Positions 61,003-64,000 of a DNA stretch of 64,000 nucleotides are shown here, in pieces (within the stretch, counting starts at the first letter, position 1; each line of letters starts with the position of its first letter). The notes under the pieces were generated by a model, which was not told the origin of the DNA, did not search any database, and saw only the letters and a program-made list of their open reading frames with translations. Source of the DNA: Sphaerisporangium album (GTDB taxonomy: Bacteria > Actinomycetota > Actinomycetes > Streptosporangiales > Streptosporangiaceae). The stretch lies in NCBI RefSeq assembly GCF_003323745.1, contig NZ_QOIL01000003.1:526232-590231 (forward strand), read 5' to 3'. The position numbers and the translations under genes were made by a program.

Positions 61003-61151
61003 CTCATGCAAGGAAGGGAAACGGCCGCACGGGCTCACGGCGCACAGGAGCATCGCTTCCGGCCTCTTCGAAGCGGACGATCGGGCACTCGCGACGGCTC
61101 GAACCCGCCCCCGGGACGGTACTTCACCGCTCCCCGGTTCCCCTCAGGCCG

Positions 61152-61167
61152 AGTGATTTACGTCACA
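61152..61167. promoter_or_regulatory. Crp-type box upstream of protease copy 4
   Basis: AGTGATTTACGTCACA has one mismatch to TGTGA-N6-TCACA and shares the N6 with the copy-3 site. It lies 215 bases upstream of the -10. Confidence 0.6.
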
Positions 61168-61359
61168 GTGAGTTCGGTGACGCTTCGTGACAGTCAACCC
61201 CGTACAACGTATCCAAATCCGGTGGACGACACCCATGACGCCATCCATCTGGGTAAAGCGTGAGAAGTCCGTGAGAGTTGACTGTGAGCGTCCACGAGTG
61301 GCGAACATCACGAGAAGGTCTCGGACGAAACGGCGGCTGACCAGATCCCAGCAGACGCA

Positions 61360-61387
61360 TTGCGCAACCGGTAGGCCCCGATATCTT
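61360..61387 (+). promoter_or_regulatory. Promoter of protease copy 4
   Basis: TTGCGC (61360-61365) and TATCTT (61382-61387) are 16 bases apart, as before copy 3, though the spacer sequences differ, which supports their being functional. Confidence 0.6.
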
Positions 61388-61412
61388 CCTGGCTATCCCT
61401 TTCCTGACGCAT

Positions 61413-61430
61413 GGAGCGCTGGAGCGCTCC
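61413..61430 (+). ncRNA. Conserved 5'-leader hairpin, protease copy 4
   Basis: GGAGCGC-TGGA-GCGCTCC forms seven Watson-Crick pairs with a 4-base loop, in the same position as in copies 3 and 5. Confidence 0.6.
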
Positions 61431-61451
61431 ACGCCAGACCAAGGAGTCCCC

Positions 61452-62998
61452 TTGAACACCGCAGTCAAGCGTCTGGCTCTGCCGCTGGGTGGCGCCATCG
61501 CCGCCACCAGCATGATCGGCGCCACTCTGGTCGGCACGGCCGCCGCCACCACCGCTCCGGCGAAGAAGCTGGTCTCGCTGGCCTCCGCCTCCGAGGCGCA
61601 GAAGATCGGTAAGTTCTGGACCGCCAACGGTGGTGCCAACCTGAAGGCCGCCACGCAGTTCACCGACAACGCGCAGCAGTCGGGCAAGGTCAAGCTGGGT
61701 GGCGGCGACGCGGCCCCCGACGGCAAGGCCGGCGTGGTTCCCCCGATCGGTGGCGAGCCGAAGAGCACCGCCAAGGTGAAGAACATCAACCTGCCGAAGA
61801 CCATCGGCAAGGTCTTCTTCACGATCGGCGACAAGGAGTACTGGTGCTCCGCGTCCTCGATCCAGAGCAAGTACCACAACCTGGTCGCCACCGCCGGGCA
61901 CTGCGTGTTCGACGAGAGCATCACCAACGGCGCGCTCGACAACTGGGTCTTCGTCCCCGGCTACTACCAGGGCAAGGCTCCCTGGGGCGTGTACGTCGGT
62001 AAGGCCGCCTACACCCACTACGACTTCGCGGTGTACGAGGACTTCGACAGCGACTACGCCTTCGTCACGGTCTACAACGGCTACGTCTACGCCGGCGCCA
62101 AGCAGGTCTCCAAGGAGACCTACGACAAGTGGCAGGGCAGCAAGTCCGCCAAGGACGTCGAGATCAGCAAGGAAGAGTACGACGCGGCGCTGAAGGCCCA
62201 CAACGGCCAGCAGAGCTCCGACGGCTGGACCAAGCCGATCCCGGGTGCTCCCGAGGTCGTCGTCCCCTGGGGCACCGACGGCGCCGTCGTGGCGACCAAG
62301 GAAGTCACCAAGGACGCCTACGACGCCGCTCCGGCCGCCGACGCCAAGGTGAACTTCCACAAGTCGAACGCGAAGAAGGTCACCGAGGAGATCGTCGACA
62401 AGGCGACCTACGACGCCTACACCGGTCCGGGTGCGAAGAGCGAGCGCGACGGCGCTTACATCATCACCCACTACTACGTGGACTACGCGACCAAGGCGCA
62501 GGTCGAGTACTACAAGACCGTCTACTACGTCGTCTACTACAAGGACGCGGGTCGTCTCGGCGACAACGTGGGTGGTCAGGGCTTCACCTGGAACCAGAAG
62601 ATCGGCCAGCCGGTCTACGCGTTCGGGTACCCGGCCTCCGCGCACCCCGACGGTGACAAGCCGTTCACCGGTGTCACGCCGAAGTGGTGCTACGGCAAGA
62701 CCTTCGCCGCCGCCCCGCGGCCGCCGCGTTCAAGGCCGAGGCCCAGATCGGCCTCAAGTGCTCCATGACCGCCGGCTCCTCCGGTGGCCCCTGGATCCTG
62801 AAGTACAGCAACACCAAGCGCCTCGGCTACATCAACGGTGTCACCAGCCTCATCGGCGACGCCGACAGCAACGGCCGGATCGACTTCAGCACCTCGGCCT
62901 ACTTCGACAGCGAGACCTACGCGATCTACAAGGCCGCCGCCAACCTCTGGTCCGGCAAGATCGTCGCCGCCGACGGTGACTTCGTCACCAAGGCCTGA
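61452..62998 (+). pseudogene. Trypsin-like protease paralogue 4, frameshifted
   Basis: TTG 61452 behind AAGGAG begins a protein that would have about 514 residues. His150 (VATAGHCVFD), Asp (DSDYAFVTVYN) and a Ser in GSSGGP are all encoded, and there is a long Asp-Ser insertion like copy 1 (VSKETYDKWQGS, VDKATYDAYTGPG, HYYVDYATKAQVEYYKT). At about 62716-62720 the sequence reads CCCCGCGGCC where copy 3 has CCCCGGCC: two extra bases shift the frame, so translation ends at 62768 before the serine. The remaining 3' part continues in the new frame to 62998 with normal coding features. Either a sequencing or assembly error or a very recent inactivation. Confidence 0.85.
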
Positions 62999-63057
62999 AA
63001 CATTCGGTGAGCCGGAGCTCCGCGCTCCGGTGAGCCGAGGGCTGTAAAGGGACTGAG

Positions 63058-63087
63058 ACAGGGCCCGGCATTCGTGCCGGGCCCTGT
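63058..63087 (+). terminator. Intrinsic terminator after protease copy 4
   Basis: ACAGGGCCCGGCA-TTCG-TGCCGGGCCCTGT is a perfect 13-base stem with UUCG loop, followed by TTT. It is preceded by a smaller hairpin CCGGAGC/GCTCCGG (63012-63030). The pair duplicates the arrangement after copy 3. Confidence 0.9.
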
Positions 63088-63246
63088 TTTCGTGTCCGGA
63101 CAGGGATACCCGGCGAGCGGGCGGGAGTTTGCGCGTGCCGCATCCGGCCTGACGCGCACGCCCTAAATCAGCAAATTTCCAGGGGTTCCGGGCATCCGCA
63201 AGCGCCTTAGACGTAACGGGTGACCGGGACGGCTCCCTCGGGGTGA

Positions 63247-63262
63247 TGTGATGTGCGTCACA
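63247..63262. promoter_or_regulatory. Crp-type box upstream of protease copy 5
   Basis: TGTGATGTGCGTCACA is an exact TGTGA-N6-TCACA site with a different N6 from copies 3 and 4, 205 bases upstream of TATCTT. Confidence 0.7.
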
Positions 63263-63497
63263 CCGCCGCCGTCACCGTAGGCAATCGCCCGCACACGCCA
63301 CATTTGTCACACCAGTCACGAGCACTGACTGATCTGCGTTGACGATCAAATACGCCGCGAGGACGCCGAACCTTAGAGGACCCTTAGAAAGGTCACGGAA
63401 CGGTCACGCGACTCCGAAGATCAAAATTTCCCCGGATTCCGGTTTCCGAGGCCAAGATCTTCTCTGTATCTTCCTGGCTATCCCTTTACTGACGCAT

Positions 63498-63516
63498 GGA
63501 GCGCAGGATGCGTTCC
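63498..63516 (+). ncRNA. Conserved 5'-leader hairpin, protease copy 5
   Basis: GGAGCGC-AGGAT-GCGTTCC gives seven pairs including one G-U; intermediate between the stems of copies 3 and 4. Confidence 0.6.
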
Positions 63517-63539
63517 ACGTCCAGACCAAGGAGTTCCCT

Positions 63540-64000
63540 GTGAACACCCGTGTGAAGCGTCTCGTTCTGCCGCTGGGTGGCGCCATCGCCGCCACCAGCA
63601 TGATCGGCGCGACCCTGGTCGGCACGGCCAGCGCCACCACCGCCCCGGCGAAGAAGCTGGTCTCGCTGGCCTCCGCCTCCGAGGCGCAGAAGATCGGTAA
63701 GTTCTGGACCGCCAACGGTGGTGCCAACCTGAAGGCCGCCACGCAGTTCACCGACAGCGCGCAGCAGTCGGGCAAGGTCAAGCTCGGTGGCGGCGACGCG
63801 GCCCCCGACGGCAAGGCCGGCGTGGTTCCCCCGATCGGTGGCGAGCCGAAGAGCACCGCCAAGGTGAAGAACATCAACCTGCCGAAGACCATCGGCAAGG
63901 TCTTCTTCACGATCGGCGACAAGGAGTACTGGTGCTCCGCGTCCTCGATCCAGAGCAAGTACCACAACCTGGTCGCCACCGCCGGGCACTGCGTGTTCGA
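63540..64000 (+). CDS. Trypsin-like protease paralogue 5, cut by window edge
   Basis: GTG 63540 follows AAGGAG. The 153 visible codons hold the signal peptide, propeptide (FWTANGGANLKAATQF) and the domain start to His150 in VATAGHC. They are nearly identical to copy 4: differences include Ala-to-Ser near residue 31 and Asn-to-Ser in the TDNAQQ region, while the first 15 codons match copy 3 better. Asp and Ser are beyond the window, so activity cannot be judged. Confidence 0.9.
   Translation, partial: MNTRVKRLVLPLGGAIAATSMIGATLVGTASATTAPAKKLVSLASASEAQKIGKFWTANGGANLKAATQFTDSAQQSGKVKLGGGDAAPDGKAGVVPPIGGEPKSTAKVKNINLPKTIGKVFFTIGDKEYWCSASSIQSKYHNLVATAGHCVF

Larger units (their letters stand above)
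60915..61451. other. Long upstream region of protease copy 4
   Basis: This 537-base gap has the copy-3 terminator, then Crp-type box (61152-61167), twin GTGAC (61177-61191), CAGTCAAC (61191-61198) and GTTGACTG (61277-61284), promoter (61360-61387), hairpin (61413-61430) and AAGGAG before TTG 61452. It is clearly a duplicate of the region before copy 3. No gene is seen. Confidence 0.65.
62999..63539. other. Long upstream region of protease copy 5
   Basis: This 541-base gap holds the copy-4 terminators, a Crp-type box (63247-63262), TATCTT (63467-63472), a leader hairpin (63498-63516) and AAGGAG. The GTGAC pair and the CAGTCAAC/GTTGACTG pair of copies 3 and 4 are not conserved, so this upstream region has diverged more than the gene itself. 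Confidence 0.6.

Noticed and set aside
1..64000. tRNA, rRNA, insertion sequence or phage signs
   Set aside because: No T-loop GGTTCGAATCC-type sequence with cloverleaf arms, no transposase, integrase or inverted terminal repeats were recognised by reading; a tRNAscan or IS search would be decisive.

Overview
The window is high-GC DNA from a mycelial-type actinobacterium. Pointers are a mycothiol-dependent isomerase-family protein, F420/PPOX and LLM oxidoreductases, a fused Kgd-type 2-oxoglutarate enzyme, leaderless starts, many GTG/TTG starts, a Cys-type leader peptide, a subtilisin-inhibitor (SSI) family protein and a GH9 cellulase. A member of the Streptosporangiales/Thermomonosporaceae is my inference; no rRNA or tRNA gene is present to settle it.

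Layout. 1-6006: truncated fumarylacetoacetate-hydrolase gene, cytochrome P450 under a KstR-like operator, mycothiol-type protein, DUF6220 protein and membrane-anchored multicopper oxidase. 6126-12407: LLM oxidoreductase fused to hemerythrin, Ser/Thr kinase, lipoprotein, mannosyltransferase-like membrane protein. 12427-16922: gmd facing an operon of glycosyltransferase, methyltransferase and a terpene-cyclase-barrel-like protein, probably glycan or glycolipid synthesis. 16984-21719: ArsR/SRPBCC pair, then a DesK/NarL two-component system divergent from an ABC transporter. 21751-24405: methyltransferase divergent from a PPOX-ferredoxin-alcohol dehydrogenase operon with a second KstR-like operator. 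24498-31996: a complete sugar or cyclitol uptake and catabolism operon headed by a ROK regulator. 32122-39451: MFE-2-type SDR, DapB-like dehydrogenase, DUF305 lipoprotein, two flavin reductases behind a cysteine-type leader peptide, MBL hydrolase, and an MFS transporter with a leaderless ArsR regulator.

39767-49399: GH9 cellulase behind a CebR/CelR-like box, B3/B4-domain protein, kgd, DUF6104, and a DUF4097-PadR operon. 49769-54975: quinone oxidoreductase, secreted Ig-like/His-rich protein, L,D-transpeptidase, AraC regulator and DUF2000 protein.

55196-64000 is the most distinctive part: five tandem secreted trypsin/V8-fold protease paralogues (the last cut by the window edge) next to a divergently transcribed SSI-family inhibitor whose predicted P1 residue is Lys. 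The paralogues differ at the catalytic serine (Thr in copy 1), in GGP (GAP in copy 3), and in a variable insertion between Asp and Ser; copy 4 is frameshifted. Copies 3-5 share Crp-type boxes about 210 bp upstream of a common -10 and a covarying hairpin just before the ribosome binding site. This looks like an expanding, co-regulated protease/inhibitor system.
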